NCBI RefSeq assembly: GCF_004405125.1
Contig: NZ_SORX01000004.1
Location: forward strand, 186,001-250,000
DNA: 64,000 bases
Direction: 5' to 3'
Source of the DNA: Jeotgalibacillus salarius
GTDB taxonomy: Bacteria > Bacillota > Bacilli > Bacillales > Jeotgalibacillaceae
Shown one piece after another: positions 16,594 to 24,650 of this stretch. Every line of letters begins with the position of its first letter. Positions within the stretch are counted from its first letter, which is position 1. The notes beneath the pieces are model-generated. The model made no database searches and was not told where the DNA came from. It saw only the letters and a program-made list of their open reading frames with translations. Both the position numbers and the translations under genes were made by a program.

Positions 16594-17034
16594 ATGAGTG
16601 ATCAAAAACAGCATGTATGGTCCGGTATCCTGTTTGGAATCGGGCTGATGGTTGTCATAGATGAAGTGATATTTCACCAGCTGCTGCAGTGGCACCATTT
16701 ATATGATCAGTCCACTACCAGCGTCGGCATTATAGCAGACGGTCTGTTAACGTCTTTTGGTTTTTTTGCAGCGGTTTTCGGATTGTTTATGTTTGCGGAT
16801 TTAAGAAAGAAATCTGCCACGAGATGGAAGAGGTGGATCGGCAGTGTGTGTCTTGGTGCCGGAGGGTTTCAGCTGTTTGACGGAATTATCAGTCATAAGC
16901 TGCTGCAAATTCATCAGATTCGCTATGGTGTAGACATCTTGCCGTACGATATTGCCTGGAATCTCTTTGCGCTTGCCCTGATTATTGTGGGTGCAGTAAT
17001 TGTGAAGAGAACCCCTTTCAATAGGGAGGCGTGA
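16594..17034 (+). CDS. DUF2243 membrane protein
   Basis: A 146-residue protein with four transmembrane helices. The signature IDEVIFHQLLQWHHLYD (about 22-38) and a second GIISHKLLQIHQIR near 98-111 place conserved His residues close to the membrane, suggesting metal or haem binding. GAGGTGAAGAGG lies before the ATG at 16594. It is 3 bases upstream of a CtaG-type gene, a common pairing in Bacillales, so it may assist oxidase assembly. Confidence 0.8.
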   Translation: MSDQKQHVWSGILFGIGLMVVIDEVIFHQLLQWHHLYDQSTTSVGIIADGLLTSFGFFAAVFGLFMFADLRKKSATRWKRWIGSVCLGAGGFQLFDGIISHKLLQIHQIRYGVDILPYDIAWNLFALALIIVGAVIVKRTPFNREA

Positions 17035-17037
17035 TAG

Positions 17038-17832
17038 GTGGATCATATGCATCATGAGGTTTCTCTCCCGGGAACAGGTTTTGAAGTCACCGTTATATTG
17101 ATTGGTTTGACATTACTGATCACTTATTTTGCTGCGTACCGAAAACACACGCACTGGCCTGTATACCGACTGTTGCTGTGGGGTGCCGGTGTCTTACTTG
17201 CTGTGGTCAGTCTGGCAGGACCGTTAGCCGGGAGTGCTCACGGGGACTTTACTTTACATATGGTTGTGCACTTGTTTCTGGGTATGCTCGCGCCTTTATT
17301 GTTCGTGCTTTCGAAGCCGATTGAATTAATATTAAAAACGCTTCCTGTTCTGAAAGCCAGAAAATTATCTGCTTTTATGAAGAACAGCCGTTATCTTCAT
17401 GTGCTTCATATCCCGGCAACCGGAGCAATATTAAATATTGGTGGATTATTTCTGCTTTACATGACAGGTTTGTTTAACCAGATGCATTCATCACTGGTCA
17501 TTTTTATCCTCGTCCACCTGCACGTTTTTCTCGCAGGATACTTGTTTACGCATGTCATATTGGAAATGGATTTTACCGTGCGCCGCTATTCATTTTACCA
17601 TCGTGCAACGGTGCTGGTTCTTGCGTTGGCAGGTCACAAGATCCTTTCAAAAATGATTTATGCCACTCCGCCTGAAGGAGTCAGCCGGGCAGCGGGGGAA
17701 AGCGGTGCTGAGCTGATGTATTATGGCGGAGATCTCATCGATGTGGCATTGATTGTTCTGATCTGTTACCAGTGGTATCTCCACCGTCAAAGGAAATATG
17801 CAATTCAACCCGAGCCCTTAAATGTGATATGA
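17038..17832 (+). CDS. ctaG: CtaG-family (caa3-type) cytochrome c oxidase assembly protein
   Basis: A 264-residue membrane protein with about seven helices and many membrane-facing His residues (MHHEV near 4-6, HMVVHLFLGMLAPLLFVLSKP about 80-98, HLHVFLAGYLFTHVILE about 161-177). These are hallmarks of the caa3_CtaG family linked to copper delivery to cytochrome oxidase. It starts with GTG at 17038 (GGGAGG 9 bases before), or ATG at 17047. Co-transcribed with the DUF2243 gene. No oxidase genes are in the window. Confidence 0.82.
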   Translation: MDHMHHEVSLPGTGFEVTVILIGLTLLITYFAAYRKHTHWPVYRLLLWGAGVLLAVVSLAGPLAGSAHGDFTLHMVVHLFLGMLAPLLFVLSKPIELILKTLPVLKARKLSAFMKNSRYLHVLHIPATGAILNIGGLFLLYMTGLFNQMHSSLVIFILVHLHVFLAGYLFTHVILEMDFTVRRYSFYHRATVLVLALAGHKILSKMIYATPPEGVSRAAGESGAELMYYGGDLIDVALIVLICYQWYLHRQRKYAIQPEPLNVI

Positions 17833-17857
17833 GGGCCAAGAGGGTTCATTTGAAACG

Positions 17858-17905
17858 AAAAAAGACTGCTTAGGAAGGCTTCACAGCACCCGGCAGTCCT
17901 TTTTT
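17858..17905. terminator. Bidirectional terminator between ctaG and phnC
   Basis: AAAAAAGACTGC pairs with GCAGTC-C-TTTTTT around a 23-base loop; A and T tracts on both sides serve the two convergent genes. Confidence 0.75.
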
Positions 17906-18645
17906 CATTGATCTCCATACGTTTCACTATACGCCTGCTCCCCAAACGAATCAGGGAAGCCGTCAAAGATGACTTCCCCGTCTTTTAGCGCGATCACGCG
18001 ATCTGCATACTTTTTAGCAAGCTGAAGGTCATGCACGTTGATAATCGTCAGCAGTCCAAGGTTATCATGCATATTGCGAATCAGTGTGAAAATCTGGTTA
18101 GCTGTTCCGGGATCCAGAGAGGCAACCGGTTCATCACCAAGCAGGACTGAAGGCTGTTGCACCAGTGCCCTTGCAATGCCGACGCGCTGCTTTTGACCTC
18201 CCGAAAGCAGTTCGACACGACGGTTTTCAAACCCCGTTAACCCAACATTTTTAATCGCAGCAGAAGCAGCACTTTTTTCTTCATTCGTAAAAAGACCGGT
18301 CAGATTTCTAAAAGAAGAGCGTCTGCCGAATAAGCCTGTCAGCACGTTCTGCATTACAGACAACCGCGGTATCAGGTTAAAATGTTGAAAAATCATACCA
18401 GTGTGCTGGCGGATCTGACGAAGTTCGGGTTCACTCATAGAAGTAAGTGTCTGTTTCTCCACTTTTACTTCTCCTTCAGTAGGCACCTGCAATCCGTTCA
18501 AACAGCGGATAAATGTTGATTTTCCAGCACCACTTTTACCAAGCACGCAGACAAACTCCCCTTTATTAAATGTCAGGTTGAGTGCGTGAAGCGCTTTTGA
18601 GTCAGATTCAGGATAGGTTACTGAAACATTATTTAATTCAATCAT
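17905..18645 (-). CDS. phnC: Phosphonate-type ABC transporter ATPase
   Basis: A 246-residue ABC ATPase. Walker A GKSGAGKS (about 34-41), Q-loop IFQHFNLIP, signature LLSGGQKQRVGIARAL (about 143-158), Walker B VLLGDEPVASLD (about 164-175) and the H-loop are intact. Sequence is closest in style to PhnC. It is the last gene of a phnD-phnE-phnC operon, 12 bases after phnE, and energises import of a phosphonate, phosphite or related oxyanion. Confidence 0.88.
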   Translation of the reverse strand: MIELNNVSVTYPESDSKALHALNLTFNKGEFVCVLGKSGAGKSTFIRCLNGLQVPTEGEVKVEKQTLTSMSEPELRQIRQHTGMIFQHFNLIPRLSVMQNVLTGLFGRRSSFRNLTGLFTNEEKSAASAAIKNVGLTGFENRRVELLSGGQKQRVGIARALVQQPSVLLGDEPVASLDPGTANQIFTLIRNMHDNLGLLTIINVHDLQLAKKYADRVIALKDGEVIFDGFPDSFGEQAYSETYGDQ

Positions 18646-18657
18646 CTTCAGTCCCCC

Positions 18658-19419
18658 TTAAATCACACGGTTTCTAATATAGCTTGTAAGGAAATCGATC
18701 ACGATGACCATCACCATAATAATCAGTACATCAAGTGCAACTGCACTGTACTGAAACGTTTTAAAATCATTGAACAATCGCTGGCCAATACCGCCCCCGC
18801 CAATGAATCCAAGTATGAGAGAGGTCCGGATTGCCACTTCGAACCGGTAGAAAAAGTGTGACAGTACATTCGGCCAGATCTGCGGCAAAATACTGAACAG
18901 ATGTGCGATCCAGCGCTTGGCACCAACTGCGCGCATCGCTTCCTGAGGTCCTGGGTCAGCAGCTTCAATCAGTTCTGAAATCAGTTTTCCAAGCACACCA
19001 ATATTATGAATCATAATGGCGATGACGGCTGGAAACGGACCTAGTCCAAGCATAGTCAGTAAAATCAGTCCGATGACGATTTCAGGGACTGAGCGTATAA
19101 AGCTCAGTCCTGTTCTTAATAGATAGAAAAAGCCTATAGGTGCTGTATTTTTTGCGGCTAAAAAGCTGACGGGAAGAGCAATAATCAATGCCAGAAAGCT
19201 TCCGAGAAACGCCATGGCAAGCGTTTCTCCCGCATCCTCAAGCATCAGCGGCAGCTTTGAGGTATCCATTGGAAACCATTGTCCCAAAAATTCAATCATA
19301 TTGCCGAAGTCGCGAAACTTTGAAAGGTCGAACTCTGTTGCCCGCATACTGACAAAAATAAAAGCGGCTAAAATAACGGCAATGACAAGGTGCTTTTTCT
19401 TAAACCACAAAGAAATCAT
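18658..19419 (-). CDS. phnE: Phosphonate-type ABC transporter permease
   Basis: A 253-residue inner membrane protein with six helices and the cytoplasmic EAA loop EAMRAVGAKRWIAHLFSILPQIWP (about 158-181) that docks the ATPase. GFIGGGGIGQRLFNDFKTFQYSAV near the C-terminus is typical of PhnE. It begins 2 bases after the phnD stop. Only one PhnE is encoded, so it presumably forms a homodimer. Confidence 0.88.
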   Translation of the reverse strand: MISLWFKKKHLVIAVILAAFIFVSMRATEFDLSKFRDFGNMIEFLGQWFPMDTSKLPLMLEDAGETLAMAFLGSFLALIIALPVSFLAAKNTAPIGFFYLLRTGLSFIRSVPEIVIGLILLTMLGLGPFPAVIAIMIHNIGVLGKLISELIEAADPGPQEAMRAVGAKRWIAHLFSILPQIWPNVLSHFFYRFEVAIRTSLILGFIGGGGIGQRLFNDFKTFQYSAVALDVLIIMVMVIVIDFLTSYIRNRVI

Positions 19420-19421
19420 CT

Positions 19422-20327
19422 CTATTCATCAGATAAAATGCCTTGTTTTTCTGCGGCTTCTAAAATGCTGTTATAGTCCTCCGGTGTCGCTTCCGTAAAC
19501 CCGGATGCTCCGAACGCGTCCAGAATTTCAGTATCTTCAATTGCAAGAAATGCTTCTTTTAAATTGGCAATCGTTTCATCATCAGTTCCTGCAGTCACTG
19601 CCCAAGGGTATTGGAAAAGCGGATCTGAAGTCCAGATTACTTTAAGCTGACTATCATCAATCTTGCCGGACTCAATCAGCTGGTTGTAAATCGCACTGTC
19701 AATTGCACCAGCATCAACCTGTCCATTTTGCACAGCAAGCGCTGTCGCGTCGTGAGAGCCGGTAAACCTGACAGAGTTAAATTCATAATTGTCTTCTGAT
19801 TCGTATACACCGCGGTCCTGAAGTTCAATTGTAGGGATAAGAGAACCTGATGTAGAGTTCGGATCGCCAAAAGCGAAGTCAATTTCAGATGGATCGCTCA
19901 AAAGGTCTTCGATTGACTCAAACTGCTCATCATTGTGTGTAATGATATATGAATGATAAAACGGTTCACCATTTACCAACTGGGTAATAATCGCCTTGGC
20001 GTCACTTCTTTCCTGCGCAATGACATAGGTAAGCGGCCCGAGATATGCCATGTCAATCTGGTCAAAATTCATGGCTTCAACGACACCGTTATAATCAGGA
20101 TAAACATCAATTTCAGTTTCACGGCCAAGTGCTTCTGTAAGCACGCCCTGTAGCTTATCCATTGCGCCTTCCATTTCACCTTCCGTCTGGGCTGGAATGA
20201 CACCGATTGTAAATGTCTCTTCATCAGATTCTGGTTGGTCTGCGTCCTCGTTTTCTTCAGCATTCCCACATGCAGCGAGTACTAGCGCAGTTGAAAGCGC
20301 AGCGGCTGATAACGTAAATTTTTTCAT
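19422..20327 (-). CDS. phnD: Phosphate/phosphite/phosphonate-binding lipoprotein
   Basis: A 301-residue periplasmic-type binding protein of the PhnD family. The signal peptide ends in LAAC, lipidating Cys20. Diagnostic segments are GVIPAQTEGEMEGAMDKL (about 43-60), MDQIDMAYLGPLTYVIA (about 84-102) and FGDPNSTSGSLIP (about 149-161), where Ser/Thr side chains grip the oxyanion. AGAGGAAC precedes the ATG at 20327. The gene order D-E-C differs from the common C-D-E. No phosphonate-cleaving enzyme is nearby, so the ligand is uncertain. Confidence 0.88.
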   Translation of the reverse strand: MKKFTLSAAALSTALVLAACGNAEENEDADQPESDEETFTIGVIPAQTEGEMEGAMDKLQGVLTEALGRETEIDVYPDYNGVVEAMNFDQIDMAYLGPLTYVIAQERSDAKAIITQLVNGEPFYHSYIITHNDEQFESIEDLLSDPSEIDFAFGDPNSTSGSLIPTIELQDRGVYESEDNYEFNSVRFTGSHDATALAVQNGQVDAGAIDSAIYNQLIESGKIDDSQLKVIWTSDPLFQYPWAVTAGTDDETIANLKEAFLAIEDTEILDAFGASGFTEATPEDYNSILEAAEKQGILSDE

Positions 20328-20369
20328 TTTAATGTTCCTCTTTTCGTTAAAATTTTGCACAATAATTAA

Positions 20370-20398
20370 ATTCTATTCTTATTTTGGGGAGGTGTAAA
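20370..20398 (-). promoter_or_regulatory. Sigma-A promoter of the phnDEC operon
   Basis: On the minus strand TTTACA, 17-base spacer, TAGAAT; about 42 bases before the phnD ATG. Confidence 0.6.
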
Positions 20399-20447
20399 GA
20401 ATTTGTAGGAAGGCAGATGTCGGGGGTTGGTAGAATAGACGGTCATG

Positions 20448-20540
20448 TTCACTGAATAAGTGGGGATGTTCTGAGAACAACGTATAGTATTCTCAGAAAA
20501 ATCCTGGACGTTCCAAGAAAAAACGCGATGGTTCATAGAA
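20448..20540. repeat. 21-bp-period array of TTCnnnGAA motifs, copy 2
   Basis: Five TTCnnnGAA motifs (TTCACTGAA, TTCTGAGAA, TTCTCAGAA, TTCCAAGAA, TTCATAGAA) begin at 20448, 20469, 20490, 20511 and 20532, exactly 21 bp apart. Left flank (GACGGTCATG) and right flank (AGAAAAGTGT...GACC) match those of the array at 7781-7893. It lies between ykoC and phnD in a stretch of about 300 bp without genes. Confidence 0.88.
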
Positions 20541-20629
20541 AAGTGTCATTAGACCCAGACGCCATTACGCAGTTCTCATCCATCCACCAGATCCTGCTCG
20601 TCAAAAAACAGCTGGCCGGGACCAGCTGT

Positions 20630-21367
20630 TCATGATAAAAAGCCTGCTGCCATACTGCCTATAAGCAGTATCAAAAACAAAACAGCACCCGCCGCATCAG
20701 CGCGACTAACAGAGATTTTCCGGTAGAAATCCCGTTTACCCTCACCTGTAAAGCCGCGTGCTTCCATGGCGAAAGCGGTCCGCTCAGCTTTTCGCACCGC
20801 ACCTGCGAGCATTGGAATTAAGACGTGCCGCATTGCCAGCACTCTTTTAACGGGAGGTTTAGGCACTTCAACGCCACGCAGTTGCTGAGCCTGCTGAATT
20901 TGAAAGAACTCGTCTTTTAACACTGGAAGAAACTGATAGCCCACGAGAATGCTGTAGGCTATTTTGGGTGAGAGCTTCAGCTGCTGCATCAGGCTCATAA
21001 TGAAATCGACCGGTTTTGTCGTGAAAACGAACAGCAGCGATAGGCTGGAAAAAGCGAGTACCCGGAAGCTGAGAGACAGCGCGGTGCCGATCGTGCTGTC
21101 TTCATTGCCGAAAACGAGCGTGGTCCAGAAATAGCCGATTGCTCCGAGTAAAAACGGCAGCATCATCAGGCTCCACGTTTTCCAAGCAATTTTTGCAAAA
21201 GCAATCTGCATGAAAATCACGCCTGTAAAAAATACGAGTGGTGTCCATGGGTTAAAAAAGAATGCCATCGCAATCATCGACACGGTGATGAATACGAATT
21301 TAACCGAAGGATTCATGCGGTGAAGCAAAGCGTACACCTCCTGACGGTGCACATAACCGGTGAGCAT
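20630..21367 (-). CDS. ykoC: ECF transporter transmembrane (T) component for thiamine precursor
   Basis: A 245-residue EcfT/CbiQ-type membrane protein. The cytoplasmic coupling motifs are seen as AQQLRGVE (about 162-169) and AMEARGF (about 201-207), the two ARG-like helices that contact the ATPase. It follows ykoD and overlaps its end; the start at 21367 gives a 68-base overlap, and an alternative ATG at 21316 shortens it to 17. Together with YkoD and YkoE it forms an energy-coupling factor importer of hydroxymethylpyrimidine or thiamine. Confidence 0.85.
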   Translation of the reverse strand: MLTGYVHRQEVYALLHRMNPSVKFVFITVSMIAMAFFFNPWTPLVFFTGVIFMQIAFAKIAWKTWSLMMLPFLLGAIGYFWTTLVFGNEDSTIGTALSLSFRVLAFSSLSLLFVFTTKPVDFIMSLMQQLKLSPKIAYSILVGYQFLPVLKDEFFQIQQAQQLRGVEVPKPPVKRVLAMRHVLIPMLAGAVRKAERTAFAMEARGFTGEGKRDFYRKISVSRADAAGAVLFLILLIGSMAAGFLS

Positions 21368-22688
21368 TCAACAGCTGTGCATTTTGCCAGACTGCTGATG
21401 GTTTGAATTGACCGCTTAACTGCCCATTTTTTAGTAGCAATAGTGTCTCAGCAGTCCGGTGTGCGAAATTCATATCATGAGTCACAATTAAAAATGTCAC
21501 ACCTTCGTTTGCCCGAGCTTTAATCAGGTTTTCCAGCTCAGTCAAAGCAGCTGCATCCTGACCGGCAGTCGGTTCATCCATGACAATTACCGGACGTCCG
21601 TCACACAACATGGCCCCGATTGCCACCCGTCTTTTTTGCCCGTGGCTGACGGCGAAGGGGTGTGCTTCACTCACAGGTTTTAAATATAAGCGTTCAATCA
21701 TCTCGTCTACCTGATCTCCACCGCCAAAAGCGAGCTCATCGCGTACACTCTTCGTTAAAAATAAAAACTCAGGAGACTGGGGAACATAGCCGATCCGTTT
21801 CGGTTCAACGCTCCCACCAGTAGACTTCAGTCCGCATAATGCTTTTAATAATGTAGATTTCCCGCTGCCGTTTGGACCTGCCAGCACAGCGATTTCACCC
21901 TGATGAAGTGAAAACGAAATAGGTGACAGAATGGGCGAAACAGCTAAAGCTTTAGCAGACAGCGCAATTTTCCCGGCGTGAACCGGCTCGCGTTTTACAA
22001 TACGGCTGCTTACTTTTGCAGGAGCCATCTGCCATTCCCGATCGAAAAATCCGTCCCATAGTTCAACCTGATGATCGATTGCAATCACAGTCAAATCCCG
22101 GGTTTGATGCAATTCGCGTAGCCATGCCACGAATTCTTTTGCTGTGACAGGGTCTAAATGGGTGAGCGGTTCATCAAGCAACAGCACCTCAGGCTCAAGA
22201 ACCCATGCACATGCAGTGGCCACACGCTGTTTTTGACCGCCAGAGAGTGTCTGTATCACTGAATGTCTGAAGTCTTCCAGTCCTGTTTCCTGAAGGACCC
22301 TCGTGATGCGCTCATCGATTTTTCCGACAGGAACTTTGACGTTTTCAAGTGTAAACGCCAGTTCTTCCTCTACAGTCTGCATGCAAAACTGGCTGTCAGG
22401 GTCCTGAAACACAGTCGCAATTCGCTGATTGATTTCGCCCGGTGCGTATTCAGCGGCCGCTTTTTTAAACAGCTCAACCTTACCCGAAACGATCCCGTCA
22501 CAGTTTTCAGGATACAGCCTGTTTAACAAATAGAGCAGTGATGATTTCCCGCAGCCGCTCGGACCGGTGATCACGATCCGCTCGCCTGCTGAGACGTTCA
22601 AATCAACTTTTTCAAAAACTGGCAGTTCATCTTCAGGGAATCTGAACGAAACTTTTTCTAAAGAAATGACATTATGCATGCGCATCAC
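21300..22688 (-). CDS. ykoD: ECF transporter duplicated ATPase for thiamine precursor
   Basis: A 462-residue protein with two ABC ATPase domains in tandem. Domain 1 has GPSGCGKSS (about 39-47), LSGGQKQRVATACAW (about 144-158) and Walker B VLLLDEP; domain 2 has GPNGSGKST (about 264-272) and Walker B VIVMDEPTAGQD. The second signature is altered (VSHGQKRRVAIGAML instead of SGGQ), so the two sites are probably unequal. Single-chain double ATPases are typical of YkoD. It overlaps ykoE by 17 bases. Confidence 0.9.
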   Translation of the reverse strand: MMRMHNVISLEKVSFRFPEDELPVFEKVDLNVSAGERIVITGPSGCGKSSLLYLLNRLYPENCDGIVSGKVELFKKAAAEYAPGEINQRIATVFQDPDSQFCMQTVEEELAFTLENVKVPVGKIDERITRVLQETGLEDFRHSVIQTLSGGQKQRVATACAWVLEPEVLLLDEPLTHLDPVTAKEFVAWLRELHQTRDLTVIAIDHQVELWDGFFDREWQMAPAKVSSRIVKREPVHAGKIALSAKALAVSPILSPISFSLHQGEIAVLAGPNGSGKSTLLKALCGLKSTGGSVEPKRIGYVPQSPEFLFLTKSVRDELAFGGGDQVDEMIERLYLKPVSEAHPFAVSHGQKRRVAIGAMLCDGRPVIVMDEPTAGQDAAALTELENLIKARANEGVTFLIVTHDMNFAHRTAETLLLLKNGQLSGQFKPSAVWQNAQLLNAHRLCAPSGGVRFASPHESFG

Positions 22689-23244
22689 GCTTTGTAATCG
22701 CGTAGCCTCTCAGTGAACCGGTTGCAAGAAGGGCATCAACAAGATACTTCCCACCGATACCTGCAATGATCGCGCCACTCATCACGCGGATCACGAACAT
22801 GAGCAGCACATACTCAGTACTGAGCGCGGCGAAACCGCCTAACAAGTAGCCATAGACAAAGCTGAACACTGCAGCGCCAGCGCCAGCCAACATATAGATT
22901 CCCACGTTAAAATGACGATATCTTGTCGCTGCAAACACAGCTTCAGCACCCAGACCCTGAATGACACCGGCTAAAATCAGGCGGGGGCCGACTGCATTTC
23001 CCAGCATCACTTCAATCGCAGCCGCCATCGTTTCAGGAATCACTGCAGCGCCCGGTTTTCTAAGTATCGCCATAACGATGATTGACACGATAAACCAGAT
23101 GCCGAATATCCATTCATAGGCAATCGGTCCAATGAGCGATGCCCAGATATTTCCGACATGCAAAAACAGCAAATAAATGATGCCAAACACTACAGCGAAA
23201 AGTGACATTAAGACAACTTCTTTCAACTTCCAGCTTTTAAGCAT
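22672..23244 (-). CDS. ykoE: ECF transporter substrate-capture (S) component
   Basis: A 190-residue, roughly six-helix membrane protein of the YkoE family (LKEVVLMSLFAVVFGIIYLLFLHVGN at about 7-32, PETMAAAIEVMLGNAVGP at about 71-88). It binds hydroxymethylpyrimidine or thiamine and docks on YkoC/YkoD. Its ATG overlaps the end of ykoF by 8 bases. The riboswitch upstream supports a thiamine role. Confidence 0.9.
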   Translation of the reverse strand: MLKSWKLKEVVLMSLFAVVFGIIYLLFLHVGNIWASLIGPIAYEWIFGIWFIVSIIVMAILRKPGAAVIPETMAAAIEVMLGNAVGPRLILAGVIQGLGAEAVFAATRYRHFNVGIYMLAGAGAAVFSFVYGYLLGGFAALSTEYVLLMFVIRVMSGAIIAGIGGKYLVDALLATGSLRGYAITKRDAHA

Positions 23245-23827
23245 GATGATTACCTTTATGAGATGGACTGTTGATGCTCATCGACATCGTCATCACTAAG
23301 TGACGGTGCTCGTCATTGCGGGCCTTGCCAAACGTTTCTTCATAAAAGCCAAACACGTCATGAATATCTCCGTGAATCCCGCTCGCATAATGCATTGAAT
23401 CATTGAATACACCGCGCTCTTTCGCACGGTCCACTTCACGGTAGATGACGCTCATGTAATCCGGATTATTCATCGGGTACAAGGCGAACTGTGAAGAAAC
23501 GTATTGTTTTGTCTCATCATGATTATGCACTTCAGGCGCCACTTCCATATAAGAATCCCCTGCAGTGTCACCGGGACATCCGGCTGAAAAAGTTGCATTG
23601 ATTGCAACGTGTTCACCTGTTTTTGCAGCATGCAGTGTAATTGCCTTGATCACGTTAAACACGTGCTGTTCCTGACCCCTAATGACAGTTGATACGTCAT
23701 CTGTATGCTTCCAGACGCCTGTCAGATCCGTTGCCTCCAACGCGCCTTTAATCACCGAAATAAAATCTCCAGTCATTGGGTGCAGTGAAAAACGGCACCC
23801 CACAATTTTGCTTGTTCCACATTCCAT
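23237..23827 (-). CDS. ykoF: Thiamine/HMP-binding protein YkoF
   Basis: A 196-residue soluble protein with two related ferredoxin-like halves (CRFSLHPMTGDFISVIKGAL near 11-30 and SQFALYPMNNPDYMSVIYREV near 113-133). B. subtilis YkoF binds thiamine. GGGAGG precedes the ATG at 23827; the longer frame runs back through the terminator and is not credible. First gene of ykoFEDC, directly behind the riboswitch terminator. Confidence 0.9.
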   Translation of the reverse strand: MECGTSKIVGCRFSLHPMTGDFISVIKGALEATDLTGVWKHTDDVSTVIRGQEQHVFNVIKAITLHAAKTGEHVAINATFSAGCPGDTAGDSYMEVAPEVHNHDETKQYVSSQFALYPMNNPDYMSVIYREVDRAKERGVFNDSMHYASGIHGDIHDVFGFYEETFGKARNDEHRHLVMTMSMSINSPSHKGNHHA

Positions 23828-23856
23828 TTGTAATTCCTCCCAGAGCAGTTTTTGCA

Positions 23857-23888
23857 CAAAAAAGACCACATCCGCGAAAGATGTAGCC
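23857..23888 (-). terminator. Riboswitch-controlled terminator of ykoFEDC
   Basis: On the minus strand GGCTACATC pairs with GATGTGGTC (two G-U) and is followed by six T. It lies between the TPP aptamer and ykoF, so it is the expression platform. Confidence 0.85.
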
Positions 23889-23912
23889 ACTGCTCCTAGT
23901 ATAAAAGAGAAG

Positions 23913-24005
23913 TCACTACACTTCCTCACGCAGGTATTATCCTGATCGAGTCATAAGGGATCGGAGCCATGGCTCACATCTCAGCTAAATCGCACCCCTA
24001 GTGCA
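23913..24005 (-). ncRNA. TPP riboswitch (THI element)
   Basis: The minus strand shows the conserved core in order: ACTAGGGGTGC, GCTGAGATG, ATCCCTTATGACTCGATC, AGGATAATACCTGCGTGAGGA, GTGTAGTG. When thiamine pyrophosphate is bound the terminator at 23857-23888 should form and shut off ykoFEDC. Confidence 0.97.
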
Positions 24006-24123
24006 GATAACGGTATGTAGTTTTTGTATGCACGACAACTATATCACCAGAGAATGGAATGTGCAACACTCTATTAATCTAGTTATAACCATTATTTTGA
24101 ATTTTATTAAAAAAACTCTGTTG

Positions 24124-24206
24124 AGTTGGCTGTTGGTTTCTGCTTCAGGCGGATGCTTTCCGCGGCCGGGCGCAGGAGTCGCCGCCTTCCACTACGCTCA
24201 ATGCTG
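24124..24206 (+). repeat. GC-rich Bacillales intergenic repeat, copy 1
   Basis: Contains TTCAGGCGGATGCTTTCCGC and CGCAGGAGTCGCCGCCTTCC, ending in a CTCAATG tail. The same blocks occur at 25186-25302 and, reversed, at 41241-41362. No reading frame is apparent. Confidence 0.75.
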
Positions 24207-24268
24207 AGCATCAGATATAAGTATTTTTATCACATAGCGCGTATACATTTAACATGACTCATGAGAAA

Positions 24269-24433
24269 TCATCTGGGTTCAAAAATCAACACGCCAATAA
24301 TGGCGATGACTAGGCTTAACACAACTGAATAAAACCAGTGGCGGCCCTGTGTGGTGTGATTCAATATATTCATCAGTGCACTAATGCAGAACGTAACAAA
24401 AAACACAAAAAGGATCAGAATGATGGTCATCAT
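24269..24433 (-). CDS. Small two-helix membrane protein (54 residues)
   Basis: A 54-residue frame beginning MMTIILILFVFFVTFCIS and ending LVIAIIGVLIFEPR, with two hydrophobic helices joined by a polar loop (NHTTQGRHWFYS). AAAGGAG lies 9 bases before the ATG. It is too short for standard ORF cut-offs. It is 14 bases downstream of the HhH gene on the same strand, so the three minus-strand genes here may form an operon. Function unknown. Confidence 0.68.
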   Translation of the reverse strand: MMTIILILFVFFVTFCISALMNILNHTTQGRHWFYSVVLSLVIAIIGVLIFEPR

Positions 24434-24447
24434 ATGAGGCATCTCCT

Positions 24448-24636
24448 TTAACTGTTTTTAAACACACCGTTTCCACCGATTTCTTTCAGCTGACGGATCG
24501 TTTTCGGACCAACGCCATGCAGTGCAAGAAGCTCTTTTTCAGTATACTTGCGGATGTCAGTCATTGTCCTGATTCCTTCCGTTGCGAATGCGCGCTGAGC
24601 GGGTCTGCTCAAGTTGGATGGCAGATTGACGTTCAT
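24448..24636 (-). CDS. Small helix-hairpin-helix protein
   Basis: A 62-residue protein containing a helix-hairpin-helix: ELLALHGVGPKTIRQLKEIG near residues 36-55, the GVGPKT hairpin being the DNA-backbone contact. The fold resembles the RNA polymerase alpha C-terminal domain or stand-alone HhH proteins. AAAAGGAG fits the ATG at 24636 better than the GTG two codons upstream. Likely co-transcribed with the 166-residue gene 14 bases upstream. Confidence 0.78.
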   Translation of the reverse strand: MNVNLPSNLSRPAQRAFATEGIRTMTDIRKYTEKELLALHGVGPKTIRQLKEIGGNGVFKNS

Positions 24637-24650
24637 GTTCACCTCTCCTT

